DNA of 64,000 bases from Lewinellaceae bacterium (GTDB lineage: Bacteria > Bacteroidota > Bacteroidia > Chitinophagales > Saprospiraceae), in contig JADJOD010000018.1 in assembly GCA_016713985.1 (NCBI GenBank), forward strand, positions 62,001-126,000, given 5' to 3'. The position numbers were made by a program, and so were the translations under genes. Position 1 is the first letter of the stretch; each line of letters begins with the position of its first letter. The notes beneath the pieces are model-generated. The model had not been told where the DNA came from and made no database searches. It worked only from the letters and a program-made list of their open reading frames with translations. Shown one piece after another: positions 1 through 9,782 of the stretch.

Positions 1-67
1 GCCGCCTGCGGAATAAAAAAGGTGGCTACAAAGAGAAGATATCATCAAATTCCGGTATTTATCCGAA

Positions 68-1051
68 TTGGGTTTAATCATGTACTTTTTGGTAAAAGGA
101 GCGCCAAAAAGCAAAACAAACGCGATACCTTGGGCCGAATACCCGATTTATTGCTTTAAAATGGAGCTGTTCCGCAAATATTTTAGCGAATTGCAGTTGA
201 AGGCCCTGGAAGAATCCGGCCCTAACTGGGGGGTGAACGTACACACCGTCGGGCACCACATTCACCCGCCCAACCGGGATTACCCGGATCCGGAACACCC
301 GTCCACGCATGTATTCGAATGGGAAAAAGGGCGGCGTTTGCGGGAGTTTCAAATGGTTTATATCGCCAACGGCAGGGGGATGTACGAAGGGGGGGACAGG
401 ACGCCGGTACCCATTGTGGCCGGCACGATCATGTTGCATTTTCCGGAAGTTTGGCACCGCTACAAACCTTCGGCGGAAACGGGTTGGGAGGAGTTTTGGG
501 TGGGTTTTGACGGCCACTTTGCGGAATATCTCATGCGGCAGGAATGTTTTGATCCCCAAAAACCCCTGATCGGCATCGGTTTTAACGCGGAATTTCTGAA
601 TGTTTTTCTGCGGCTGATCGACACGGTAAAATATGAAGGTGTGGCGTTTCGCCAGATATCATCCTGCCTCGTGATTCAGATGCTCGGATTAGTGTACGCT
701 TCCGCTTTGATGGGGGATAAAACCAAACTCCGGCAAGAGCAGATCATTCACACGATCCGGTTTAAAATTCACGAACAATGGGAGCAAAACCTTGATTTTG
801 AGGCTATTGCAGCAGAGCAAAACGTAGGATACGAATGGTTCAGGAAAACGTTCAGGGAGGTACTGGGCACCTCGCCCGGGCAGTATTTACTCCAGTTGAA
901 AATGGAAAAAACCGGGCAGATGCTCCTGGAAACCTCGCTGACCATCGCCGAAATAGCCGCCAGGGCCGGTTTCGAATCCGAATTTTACTTTTCGCGGATT
1001 TTTAAAAAAAAGATGGGCTACACACCCAGCGAATACCGGAAGAAAAAATAG
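68..1051 (+). CDS. AraC-family transcriptional regulator
   Basis: A 327-residue DNA-binding regulator. The C-terminal ~100 residues form the double helix-turn-helix of the AraC/XylS family, ending in the typical signature (IAEIAARAGF followed by FYFSRIFKKKMGYTPSEYR). The N-terminal ~200 residues look like the cupin-like ligand-binding arm (PVPIVAGTIMLHFPEVWHRY). The start is uncertain: in-frame ATGs also occur at 80 and 161, and the first ~30 residues are not obviously family-like. The cognate ligand and target cannot be read from the sequence, and no sugar-use gene is adjacent. The next gene is convergent. Confidence 0.9.
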   Translation: MGLIMYFLVKGAPKSKTNAIPWAEYPIYCFKMELFRKYFSELQLKALEESGPNWGVNVHTVGHHIHPPNRDYPDPEHPSTHVFEWEKGRRLREFQMVYIANGRGMYEGGDRTPVPIVAGTIMLHFPEVWHRYKPSAETGWEEFWVGFDGHFAEYLMRQECFDPQKPLIGIGFNAEFLNVFLRLIDTVKYEGVAFRQISSCLVIQMLGLVYASALMGDKTKLRQEQIIHTIRFKIHEQWEQNLDFEAIAAEQNVGYEWFRKTFREVLGTSPGQYLLQLKMEKTGQMLLETSLTIAEIAARAGFESEFYFSRIFKKKMGYTPSEYRKKK

Positions 1052-1065
1052 CCGCAACCGGCGGC

Positions 1066-1590
1066 TTATTCTTTCCCCTTTTTATACACCGGCACCGTGG
1101 AGCAGGGCTCTCCAAACAAAATACTTTGCGCCACCGGCTGCAGTCGCCGGGTGATTTCGAGGTAGGCGGAAGCGGGCACGGGTTTGTCGCTGCACCCTTT
1201 AACAACGATACGTTTGCCTTCAAAGGCGCTGAGGTCTAAAGCGGCTAATTTTTTTTAAAAAGCCGTTTCCACGAACATCCCGGGTGTGGTTTGGGCTATG
1301 TCGCCGGCAAACGGTGCGGCATACGTGGCCACAAGCATATACGCCCACATCGGGATGATGGCGTCGGTTGAACAAAAAACGGCGAGATTTTTTCCTTTGT
1401 ACTGTTCCCAGTTATGGGTTTTGAGCGCCTCGCGGAAGTCCTTCTCTTTCAGGATCATCTCCATAAAAAGGTAATCCTTCAGGTCGAAGGGCGCAACATC
1501 GCCGGCCGGGTAAAATTCTTCCAGGTCGATGGTCACGAGTCCGCTGTTGGCGACCCGGTTGACGAGTGGTTGATCGAGTATGGTATCCAT
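1066..1590 (-). pseudogene. DUF2480 family protein with an in-frame stop
   Basis: The reading frame starts with the family-like segment LVNRVANSGLVTIDLEEFYP and continues for 111 codons to a TAA at 1255-1257. The same frame then stays open for 62 more codons (KKLAALDLSAFEGKRIVVKG, then KPVPASAYLEITRRLQPV), ending at 1066. The C-terminal part is recognisable DUF2480 sequence, so the full product should be about 174 residues. The stop lies at a TTTTTAAAAAAAA boundary (coding strand), and a single A-to-T difference would restore Leu. This may be a sequencing error or a true nonsense mutation. It lies 15 bases after scpB and is probably cotranscribed with it. The function of the family is unknown. 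Confidence 0.75.
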
Positions 1591-1605
1591 ATGATCCGAA
1601 AAGTT

Positions 1606-2184
1606 TTACTCCGGCGCCGGGGTGAATTCTTCAATTGAAGGTGTTTCTCCCACCGAATTTTCCAGTTCTTTAAAATCCTTGGGTTTGGGCAGGTCTGCTA
1701 AACTGTTGATTCCCAGGTAGTCCATAAACTTATCGGAGGTGGAATACAACAATGGCCGGCCCGGCCCTTCACTGCGGCCGGTAATGACAACAAGTTCCTT
1801 TTCCAAAAGTTTTTGCAGGGCGTAATCACAATTGACGCCGCGGATTTCTTCCAGTTCGGGTTTGCTGACCGGTTGTTTGTACGCGACCAGCGCCAGCGTT
1901 TCGAGGGCGGCCTGGGAGAGGCGTTTTTTGGTGGTTTGTTTCAGGTGGATGGCGATGGTGTTGTGGTAGGCGCCTTTGGTCAGGAACTGATACCCACCGG
2001 CAATTTCCACCAGTTCGAAGGGAAAATCGTCCTGCCTGAACTGCTCGGCAATGGCGCCGATGGCCGCCTGAATATCGGTTTCCGGCACCTCTGTTTGCAG
2101 GGCTTCTTCCAGTACCGACCGGATGTCGGGCAGTGCTACGGCCTGCGGGGAGGCAAAAATGAGGGCTGCGATGTGCTGCTTCAT
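1606..2184 (-). CDS. scpB: Segregation and condensation protein B
   Basis: A 192-residue ScpB. It is the winged-helix kleisin-associated subunit that works with ScpA and SMC in chromosome condensation and segregation. The family pattern is clear: an N-terminal winged helix (MKQHIAALIFASPQAV), the conserved core KKRLSQAALETLALVAYKQP, and GRPLLYSTSDKFMDYLGINS near the C-terminus. The length fits the family. A short acidic tail (ELENSVGETPSIEEFTPAPE) follows the second domain. scpA is not in the window. Confidence 0.95.
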   Translation of the reverse strand: MKQHIAALIFASPQAVALPDIRSVLEEALQTEVPETDIQAAIGAIAEQFRQDDFPFELVEIAGGYQFLTKGAYHNTIAIHLKQTTKKRLSQAALETLALVAYKQPVSKPELEEIRGVNCDYALQKLLEKELVVITGRSEGPGRPLLYSTSDKFMDYLGINSLADLPKPKDFKELENSVGETPSIEEFTPAPE

Positions 2185-2223
2185 GCGGCAAAGGTAACCA
2201 CGGAAGCGGATTTCCGGAATTCC

Positions 2224-3333
2224 TCAATATTTCACCGTTATTTCCTGCAAAAGTTCATTTTTTACGCCGCGGGCCTGCATCGCGACCACGGGTTTGTCGT
2301 TTACCCAGTAAATTTTCAGGACACCGAAGTTCTTTTTGACGATCATTTCACCCACGCGGAATTTGTTGGGTTCGGTGGTGCCGCTCCGGATATGGGTCAT
2401 GCCGCTCGACGTAAAATCATAAAGCGGGTAGGGGAGACCCGTCAGGTCCATTTTTGAAACCTCGGTCATGTGGCGGTCGCCGGAAAGGATGAGCAGGTTT
2501 TTGGGTTTTGTTTTGGTGATCAGTTGGAGCAGGCGTTTGCGCGCATTCGGGAAGTTGCCCCATTTTTCATGGCCGTGGTCGTCGGCAATAACCTGTACGC
2601 TGGAACAAAGGATAGTAAGGCCGGCATGGCTGTTTTTCAGTTCGTTTTCAAGCCATTTCCACTGCGCTTCTCCCAGTACGTCGCCCGTGGTGTTGGGGAT
2701 GTAGCGCCGTTGTTTGCTGGGATCGGGTTGCAGGGTATCGCGGAAATAACGGGTGTCCATCACAATGACCTTGATCCGCTGGGCGCCTTTGCCGAAGGTA
2801 TAGGCCTGGTAAGCGCCTTCCTGTTTGCGGAGCGGGCTGTTGTTCGGCACATCGAGGAAATCCATGAGGCATTTTTTGGCGCCTTTTTTCATGGGATAGG
2901 TTTTGCAGCCGTCGTTTATGCCGAAATCGTGGTCGTCGTAAACACCGATGATCTGGGCCCTGGCGCGAAGTTTTTTGTATTCCGGGTTGGTTTTCAGCCG
3001 TTTGTAATGCGCGGCAAGCGCTTTCATATCGCTGGTGTCGGCATAAATAATGTCGCCGAGCCAAACCCAGATATTGGGGTTGTTGGCGACCACATCGGAC
3101 CACATGGTTTGGGGTTTATCCACTTTGTTGCAGGAGCCGAATGCAATCACGGCCAGGCCCATCGTCGTATCCACGGGTTTGGGTTTAAATGCTTCTTCGT
3201 CAAGCACTTCCACCAGTTCAAGGTTTGCGGGAGCGGCTTTGGGCTGCAGGACGTCTTTTTCTTTTTGGGACAAAACGGGGTGGCAAAGGCATAAGCCCCA
3301 TGCAAGGGTAACAAGCAGATTTGATTTTTTCAT
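2224..3333 (-). CDS. PhoD-like metallophosphatase (alkaline phosphatase D family)
   Basis: A 369-residue exported phosphatase/phosphodiesterase. The start is placed at MKKSNLLVTLAWGLCLCHPV, which gives a signal peptide; the frame stays open ~38 codons upstream but that stretch is not protein-like. Metallophosphatase motifs are visible: FGSCNK, WLGDIIYAD (Asp ligand), GVYDDHDFGINDG (the DDHD typical of PhoD-like enzymes) and LILSGDRHMTEVSK (GDxH). It probably hydrolyses phosphoesters in the periplasm or at the surface. The substrate is unknown, and no phosphate-regulon gene is adjacent. Confidence 0.88.
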   Translation of the reverse strand: MKKSNLLVTLAWGLCLCHPVLSQKEKDVLQPKAAPANLELVEVLDEEAFKPKPVDTTMGLAVIAFGSCNKVDKPQTMWSDVVANNPNIWVWLGDIIYADTSDMKALAAHYKRLKTNPEYKKLRARAQIIGVYDDHDFGINDGCKTYPMKKGAKKCLMDFLDVPNNSPLRKQEGAYQAYTFGKGAQRIKVIVMDTRYFRDTLQPDPSKQRRYIPNTTGDVLGEAQWKWLENELKNSHAGLTILCSSVQVIADDHGHEKWGNFPNARKRLLQLITKTKPKNLLILSGDRHMTEVSKMDLTGLPYPLYDFTSSGMTHIRSGTTEPNKFRVGEMIVKKNFGVLKIYWVNDKPVVAMQARGVKNELLQEITVKY

Positions 3334-3562
3334 ACTGGGAAAATATGTGATGGGTCGTTCATTTCCGGAAGCGATATGGTAAACGTATGCGGCGGTGAAA
3401 ATCGTACAATAGTGCCGCGTACAAATGTTTTGCCGGCATATTTGCATACCAAGGCGGGCTTCTGACGTTGAAAGTGTCGCCGAGTTTCAAAAAATAATAC
3501 GCAGGCAACCCTTTCTTCCTTCATTTCGCCACTATTTTTACCAAAAATATTTACACCCGGGC

Positions 3563-5583
3563 ATGAACACAAAAACACTAACCGCTCTTTTTTCTATTTG
3601 CCCCGTGTTGTGGGTGTGTTGTACCTACACCATCAAAGTGAAGGACGGGCATACGGCCTACGACCGCAAACAATTTTCCGTGGCGGCTCCCATGTTGGAA
3701 AAGGAGATTGGCCGAGCCAAAACCCGCACCGAAAAAGGCCGCCTGGCCTTCGAACTGGCCGAATCGTACCGCCGGACCGGCCAGGATGAAAAATCGCTCA
3801 ACTGGTACAAAACCGCATACGACAACAATTTCGGACCCGAAGCGCTGAAAGGATACGCTTTTACGCTTAAAAAACTCGAACGGTACGCCGCAGCCCGCGA
3901 AGCATTTAAAAACCTGGGCATCGAAATCGGTTCGCCGTACGAATACCGCCGGGAAATCACCACTTGTGAAAGCGCCGAAAATTGGCTCCGGGAAGCGCCG
4001 GACAACGGCTGGAAAGTGGAATCCTCCACGTTCAACAGCCCTCAAAATGACTTCGCACCCGTGTTTTTTACCGACGGCCGCTTAGTATTCACCAGTGACA
4101 GGGCCATGAGTAAAAGTGAAGAATCCTACAAATGGACCGGCAACAAGTTTATGGACCTCTTTATCGTGGAGCCCGATGGAGCCAGTCCCCAGTTGTTTGA
4201 TAACGGCCTGAATACCAATGGCAACGAAGGCACCGCTACCTTTGGCGACAATGGCAGGGAAGTGTTTTTTGTTCGCGCTGCAGGCGCTTATAAAGGGGAC
4301 GATGCCTTTTGCAAAATTTATGTTTCCAGCCAAAACGGAGAAAGCTGGAGTGAGCCGGGCCCGCTGCCATTCCAGAAAGAAAAGGTCAATTATATGCACC
4401 CGGCGCTTTCCGCCGACGGGAATACGCTCTATTTTGCCTGCAACGACCCCGAAGGCTGGGGCGGTTACGATCTGTACTCCGTGCAGCGCAATTCCAAAAG
4501 TGAAAACGGCTGGGACAACCCCAAACTGCTGGGCCGCAATATCAATACACCCGGCAACGAACGTTTTCCAGCCATCGATGCCGATACCCTTTATTTCGCG
4601 TCGGACGGGCTGCCGGGTATGGGTGGGCTCGATGTATTTCGCACGCACAAGGCCGAACGGAACTCCTGGGTTCCGCCGGTCAACCTGAAATCGCCGGTGA
4701 ACAGCGGCGCCGACGATTTTTCCTTTATCGTCGATCGACCGGCTACCCAGGGCAAACGAGCCTCCCAACCCGGCGACCTCCTCAAAGCGGGTTTTTTTAC
4801 CAGCAACCGCCCGGGAGGCCGCGGAGAAGACGACATTTACCGCTTCGAACAACGGATACCCCTCCCCAAACCGCCCAAAACGGACACGACCCCGACCAAA
4901 CCGCTGGTGTATAAAATGATCCTGGAAGGTTATGTGCTGGAAAAAATATATTCCAATGCGAACGACCCCAACAGCAAGGTGCTCGGGCGCAAACCGCTGA
5001 GCGGCGCATCTGTACAGGCGGACTTCGGCAGCAAAAAGAAGTGTTCGTCGTTAAGGATGATGGGTTCTTCAAAATGGAACTGGCCGAAAATACCGACTAT
5101 AATTTTACCGCTACCTTAAAGGAATACCTGACCAACAAGGCGAAGTTTTCCACCAAAGGTATGGCCAAAGACCCCTCCAACCCGGTACAGGTTTTTGAAG
5201 TAGAGATCGTTTTGGACAAGATTTACCGCGACCGGGAGATCGTACTGGAAAATATTTATTACGACTACGATAAGTGGGACATCCGGCCGGATGCGGAGCC
5301 GACTCTCAACCAACTGGCGGAAGTACTGAAACAAAATCCTTCGATCCGGATTCAACTCGGCAGCCATACCGACTGCCGCGGCAACGAAGGTTATAACGAA
5401 GACTTGTCGCAAAAACGGGCGCAAAGTGCGGTTAACTACCTGATTTCCAGAGGTATTGACGCCGGGCGCCTCTCGGCTGTAGGATACGGGGAAACACAAC
5501 CCGCTGAAAATTGCGCCTGCTCGCGTTGTACGGAAGCCGAACACCAGGCCAACCGGCGCACTACTTTTAAAATAGTGGAATAA
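3563..5583 (+). CDS. OmpA-family protein with PD40 propeller repeats (frameshifted)
   Basis: This should be one outer-membrane or periplasmic protein of ~670 residues. The first part (3563-~5030) has an N-terminal export signal, a TPR-like region and WD40-like/PD40 propeller blades such as GRLVFTSDRAM, DGNTLYFACNDPEGWGGYDL and GFFTSNRPGGRGEDDIY. The second part (to 5583, one frame back) ends in a canonical OmpA peptidoglycan-binding domain with NIYYDYDKWDIRPDAEPTL, LGSHTDCRGNEGYNEDLSQK and GYGE. The two frames meet near 5033-5037 (C-AAAAA-G), where one base appears missing. Proteins of this build are common in Bacteroidota next to T9SS or PorP-type genes, but none is adjacent. The frameshift is probably an assembly error. 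Confidence 0.85.
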
Positions 5584-5736
5584 AAATGGAAAAATTTGCC
5601 CCGTCAACCAACCATGTCTTGTAAACAAACGTCTTTCGTATGTTAAATCTTTCGTAAAGTTGACATGACAGAATTGTGACATTTAGAAAACGCCTAACTT
5701 TCGGATCGTAAACAAAATTCTAAAAAAAATCCAGCC

Positions 5737-6941
5737 ATGCAAAAAAACTACTTCCTCACCCTGCTTCTCGGCCTGGTCCTGTTCCTGGCGGCTTGTAACA
5801 AAGACACTAACTTCGACTACTACTACTATTCTGCCGAGGATTATGCCCTTTTGTCACAATACCTCAACCTTCCGGAAACACCGCATGATTTTTCGCTGAA
5901 ATCACCCGCCCTTTTGGAAACGTACAACTCAACGCACCCGATCCCGACATGGCTACGCTGGGGCGTGTGCTTTTTTACGATAAAAACCTGTCCAAAGACC
6001 GCACCATCTCCTGCGGCAGTTGCCACAAGCAGGAATTCGCTTTCGGCGATAACGCCGCCGTAAGTAAAGGGGTATTCGATCGTTCGGGCGAACGCAATTC
6101 CATCGCCCTGATGTCTGTCTCCAGCTTCTCCTCGCAGTACGGCGTCGACCTCAACGGCCCCGGCGGCAAACGTTTTTTCTGGGACAATCGCGCTGCCACC
6201 GCAGCCGATCAGGGACGCGGCTCTATGAACAATCCGAAAGAAATGGACATGAGTATGGAAGAAATCGTCGCCGCCGTACAGGCACAACCCTACTACGCGC
6301 CACTGTTTAAAAAAGCCTTCGACGACACTAAAATCAACGAAGACAATGTGATGCAGGCCCTCGCCGAGTTTGTCAACTCGATCGGTTCGCTCAACAGCCG
6401 CTTCGACTTTGCGGTGAAAGCCAACCAGGATAAAGGTGTTTTTGACGTGATCAATTTCCCGTTCAGTGACTTCAACCTCCAGGAAAACACAGGCAAAAGT
6501 TTGTACATGCTGCACTGCGGAAGTTGCCACGGCTTCGACCAGGTCAACGCTCCCTTGATTAATTTTACCGGGTCTCCGTTCGGCAGCGACAACGCCAGCA
6601 ACGGATTGGATGCCGACCCGGCAGATAAAGGAGTGGGCGCCGTCAGCGGCCGTTCCGAAGACGACGGCACGTTTAAAATCCCCAGTCTGCGCAACGTGGC
6701 CAAAAGCGCCCCGTACATGCACGACGGCCGGTTTAATACACTGGAAGAAGTTATCGAGCACTACAACTCGGGCGTAAAGGCACACACGAACCTGAACCCC
6801 CTGCTTCGCAACGCCGACGGTTCGCCCAAACAACTCAACCTCAGCAGCGCTGACAAACAAGCGCTCATCGCATTCCTTAATACACTTACGGACGAAACGG
6901 TACTCGCCGACGTGCGATTCTCCGATCCGTTTAAACAGTAA
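5737..6941 (+). CDS. Di-haem cytochrome c peroxidase/MauG family lipoprotein (frameshifted)
   Basis: A ~400-residue exported peroxidase-like protein. The N-terminus is a lipoprotein signal (LGLVLFLAACNKD, lipobox Cys about residue 20). The main body runs in another frame and shows two c-type haem sites, SCGSCHKQ and LHCGSCHG, plus the family segments ATLGRVLFYDKNLS, KRFFWDNRA and SAPYMHDGRFNTLEEV. The junction between frames lies between about 5889 and 5945, most likely at the CCC-TTTT run near 5908-5915, where one base seems lost. Homologues reduce H2O2 with electrons from periplasmic carriers or modify proteins; the substrate here is unknown. Confidence 0.88.
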
Positions 6942-6947
6942 TTTTTA

Positions 6948-7087
6948 AGGTTGATAAGGGTTGATGAGGGTTGATAAGGGTGTTTCAGAAGTTTCTTATT
7001 CATTGAAAACTGCGTATTGATCACTGTATATTTTTCAATGTAAAATGATCATTTTCAATGACTTCTGAAATACCCTCATCAACCCTT
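6948..7087. repeat. Intergenic inverted-repeat element with TTGATAAGGG/TTGATGAGGG units
   Basis: The left arm holds three 10-base units (GGTTGATAAG, GGTTGATGAG, GGTTGATAAG) followed by GGTGTTTCAGAAGT. The right arm (7061-7087) is the reverse complement of AAGGGTTGATGAGGGT plus TTTCAGAAGT, lacking one unit. A second inner pair, CATTGAAAA (7001-7009) and TTTTCAATG (7052-7060), extends the fold. It fills the gap between the peroxidase gene and the next plus-strand gene. It resembles the element at 39153-39306 in size and in its GGTTGATGAG and GGGTGTYTC-like words. Confidence 0.7.
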
Positions 7088-7132
7088 GCTCTTTTCAGGA
7101 CAACATTTTCACGGCACGTAACAACAACTGCT

Positions 7133-7927
7133 ATGCGATCAGGTTCGTGGCTTCTCTTCCCCTGCCTTTTTTTTATTTGCAGCAATCCCGTTGCGGGGCA
7201 GATCGAAGACTTTGGGCCATCTAAATTTTTCTACTACACCCCCGGAACGGTTCACGTGCCATATTTGGCAAAGAAAAAAGACGGAGATGTTGGGATCGGC
7301 TACAATTTGGGCTCTAAAAGCACGGCTTTTGAAGCCAGGGCCGTTTACAGTCCGATCAGGTACGGAGCCGTGATGTTCAATTACTACCGGTCCGGCTCAA
7401 AATCCATTCGGACCGGCGACAAGGCCGGCACCAACTACCAATTTGCAGATATCAGTTTTGGCGTTTACCAGGAAAAAAAAGGCGGCTCCGCTAGCATCTT
7501 TGCCGGTGTGGGCCAGGGTAAATTGTACAATAATTACGGGGCGGATAAGTTCTCCCGGTTTACGGTCCGGCGCTGGTTTTTACAACCGTCGATTGCTTAT
7601 CAGGGATATAATTATCGCACGGGCCTTGCCTTGCGGCTTTCCCGGCTGTATTACCCGAAAGGTGTGTCGTCGTACGATATTATCGGTCGCGAACTGGCGA
7701 CCATACAAAAGATCGAAAAAGATGCGCCATTTTTTCTGCCAGAGGTGGGTTTTTTTGGCAGCATCAACATGCGTGCGATCATTATTTCCGTAAATATCAC
7801 CACGATTTTTCCCGATACCGACAACCTGAATTTCTCCCGGTTCAACGTCGGCCTGATGATCCATTACGCTCTTGGAACCATCGCCGGGGACCGGGAAAAA
7901 AAGCGTTCGGAAGAGCCTGTTAATTAG
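7133..7927 (+). CDS. Exported beta-rich surface protein, paralogue of the gene at 10493
   Basis: Unknown family, about 265 residues from the start chosen here (MRSGSWLLFPCLFFICSNPV, a signal peptide ending VAGQ). An upstream in-frame ATG at 7058 would fall in the preceding repeat element, so it is less likely. The mature part is rich in alternating aromatic/small residues (GIGYNLGSKSTAFEARAVYS, SIFAGVGQGKLYNNYG), as expected of a small outer-membrane beta-barrel. Similar order and motifs occur in the protein at 10493-11290: Y.P.T...P, AFYSP/AVYSP.(K/R)(H/Y)G, a central QPSIAYQ/QPGFALQ strand, and IQ.I near the end. Function unknown. Confidence 0.7.
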   Translation: MRSGSWLLFPCLFFICSNPVAGQIEDFGPSKFFYYTPGTVHVPYLAKKKDGDVGIGYNLGSKSTAFEARAVYSPIRYGAVMFNYYRSGSKSIRTGDKAGTNYQFADISFGVYQEKKGGSASIFAGVGQGKLYNNYGADKFSRFTVRRWFLQPSIAYQGYNYRTGLALRLSRLYYPKGVSSYDIIGRELATIQKIEKDAPFFLPEVGFFGSINMRAIIISVNITTIFPDTDNLNFSRFNVGLMIHYALGTIAGDREKKRSEEPVN

Positions 7928-7940
7928 AGGCAAGCCCTGT

Positions 7941-9743
7941 TTACTCCTTCCCTTTCAGATCACTCATTATCTTGTATGCCAGCCCGCCTATGTTTCGCGG
8001 GGCGGTATCACCCGGGCAGGTGACCTTGATGTCGTCCATAAAAACGGCGCCGCCATTTTCACCCATCGAGTTGAATAATTCCAGCGCATTGTCGGGAAAC
8101 GAGCCTCCCTTTATGCTGATGGAGACCGGTTCTGCTTTATTGGGCAATACCGTCAGTTCAAAACCGACGATCTCGCAATAAGCGTCGAAGTCGAAATTTT
8201 CCAGCATGGCGCTTATTCCTTTTGCATTGATCAGCAGGTTTTTCGAGATAGCCTGGCTTTTTTTGCCGGACATGCTGGGCGCCGGGTCGGGTATACGTTT
8301 CACCCGGTATTTTTGCTCGCTGAGCAGGGTTTCTTTGCCATTTTGGACGCGAAAAACCTGGATACTGCTTCCTCCCGGCTGGGTGGGCCGCACAATATAA
8401 TTGCCGTTGCTGCCCGTCAGTTCTCCCGGCCCGGTGAATCGTACGATCAACTCCCCTGCCGGCACACCTGCTGCGGCGATACGCAGCGGATTGTCCAAAC
8501 CGATATAAAATACGTTCATTTTCACCGCCTGGATGGCCACGTTGCCGCTGGCAGCCGGCTCGGCGGCATCGGCGGAGCCGGGAGGGGTGGGATTGGCCTT
8601 GCCGTCGGCCGGTTTTGCCGCTTGCGGGCGCACCGTGTCTGGGGGAGAAAACAGGGTATTGGCCGGAGCCCCGGGATTTGCGGATACCAATTCCGGTGTT
8701 TTGGGATGTTCGATACCCGCTTCCGCAGGCCACCAGGAGAACAGGCTGAGGCAAAGCGGGAGCAGCAGCAGGATAAACCAGTTGGAACGCAGGGAACGTT
8801 TGGGGGTTATGCCTGCAATACGCAGTATTCTTTCGGTGAAATTACTTTTTCCGGTAGCATTCATGGTGAATTGGTTTTGATTGTGAACAAGAGAAAGTTG
8901 CAGGTCCGTCAGGGTTTGGGCATACAGGAGCGGGTTGGAAGTGTGTTTGACCACCATATCGTCGCAGCAATACTCGCGGCGGGAGCGCGCTTCCCGGGAG
9001 AGCAGCCAAAACAAAGGATGGTAAAAAAAGAAAACTTCCAGAACCAGTTGAATGAGGTTGACGAGGTAGTCGTGGCGCCGGATATGCGCCAGTTCGTGCA
9101 GCAACAACACCTCCACTTGTGTTGGAGTGAGTTGTGCGAGCAGCCCGACGGGAAACAGGATCACGGGTTTCCAGAAACCGATCGTGAGCGGTTCGTTGAC
9201 ATGATTTGATTCGAAAAAACCAACGGATTGCTTGATATTCAATGTTTTAGCCCAGGTATCGGCGAGATCGGTAAATGACCCGGCCGGTGCCGTCACCCCC
9301 CGCTGCCGAAGCCGGTGCGCCAGCCAGTACCCGCCCAGCAAACGCAGATAAAGTATGGATACACAAAAACACCAGGCCCAGCCGACGGCTGCGGCATGGT
9401 GTTCAAACCACCCGGCGATACCGGCCAGCATGCCGTTTACGGAGGGCTCAGGTGAGTAGGCGGCCAACCCAGCGGCAGGAACCATCGATTCCGCCGCCGG
9501 GGAATCCATGACCGTATTGTTTGTGGCGGGCAACACAAGCCGCCGGTATTCTGCGGCAAACGTGCAGACCGACCATACGGCGGCGCCAAACATGGCAGCC
9601 AGCGACAGCAGGTAAATCGTGTTGTTCAGGCGCTGCAGGCGCCAGGTGAATATCTTAAAAACGAGCCAGATCAGGGCGATTTGCCAAAATGAATGGACGA
9701 CCGTCCAGCCAAGGGATTGTGCAATGGGAAGCAGGTGGTTCAT
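7941..9743 (-). CDS. M56 (BlaR1/MecR1-type) metallopeptidase with GldM C-terminal-like region
   Basis: A 600-residue membrane sensor protease. Residues ~1-310 carry four likely membrane segments and the M56 zinc site HELAH (about residue 215), followed by FFYHPLFWLLSREARSRREY and CCDDMVV. A Pro/Ala-rich linker (TPPGSADAAEPAASG) follows. From about residue 405 to the end the sequence resembles the last domains of the T9SS motor protein GldM: NVFYIGLDNPLRIAAAGVPA, NYIVRPTQPGG, KYRVKRIPDP, ENFDFD and the closing IGGLAYKI. BlaR1-type proteins sense a signal and cleave the BlaI repressor; here the periplasmic sensor is GldM-like rather than penicillin-binding. blaI lies 39 bases upstream in the same direction. 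Confidence 0.85.
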   Translation of the reverse strand: MNHLLPIAQSLGWTVVHSFWQIALIWLVFKIFTWRLQRLNNTIYLLSLAAMFGAAVWSVCTFAAEYRRLVLPATNNTVMDSPAAESMVPAAGLAAYSPEPSVNGMLAGIAGWFEHHAAAVGWAWCFCVSILYLRLLGGYWLAHRLRQRGVTAPAGSFTDLADTWAKTLNIKQSVGFFESNHVNEPLTIGFWKPVILFPVGLLAQLTPTQVEVLLLHELAHIRRHDYLVNLIQLVLEVFFFYHPLFWLLSREARSRREYCCDDMVVKHTSNPLLYAQTLTDLQLSLVHNQNQFTMNATGKSNFTERILRIAGITPKRSLRSNWFILLLLPLCLSLFSWWPAEAGIEHPKTPELVSANPGAPANTLFSPPDTVRPQAAKPADGKANPTPPGSADAAEPAASGNVAIQAVKMNVFYIGLDNPLRIAAAGVPAGELIVRFTGPGELTGSNGNYIVRPTQPGGSSIQVFRVQNGKETLLSEQKYRVKRIPDPAPSMSGKKSQAISKNLLINAKGISAMLENFDFDAYCEIVGFELTVLPNKAEPVSISIKGGSFPDNALELFNSMGENGGAVFMDDIKVTCPGDTAPRNIGGLAYKIMSDLKGKE

Positions 9744-9782
9744 AACAGGAGGAAGAAAAAAAGTTGATCAGATTCGTTCCGT

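Noticed and set aside
8158..8754. Minus-strand frame inside the M56 gene region
   Set aside because: Arg/Gly-rich shadow of the real M56 frame.
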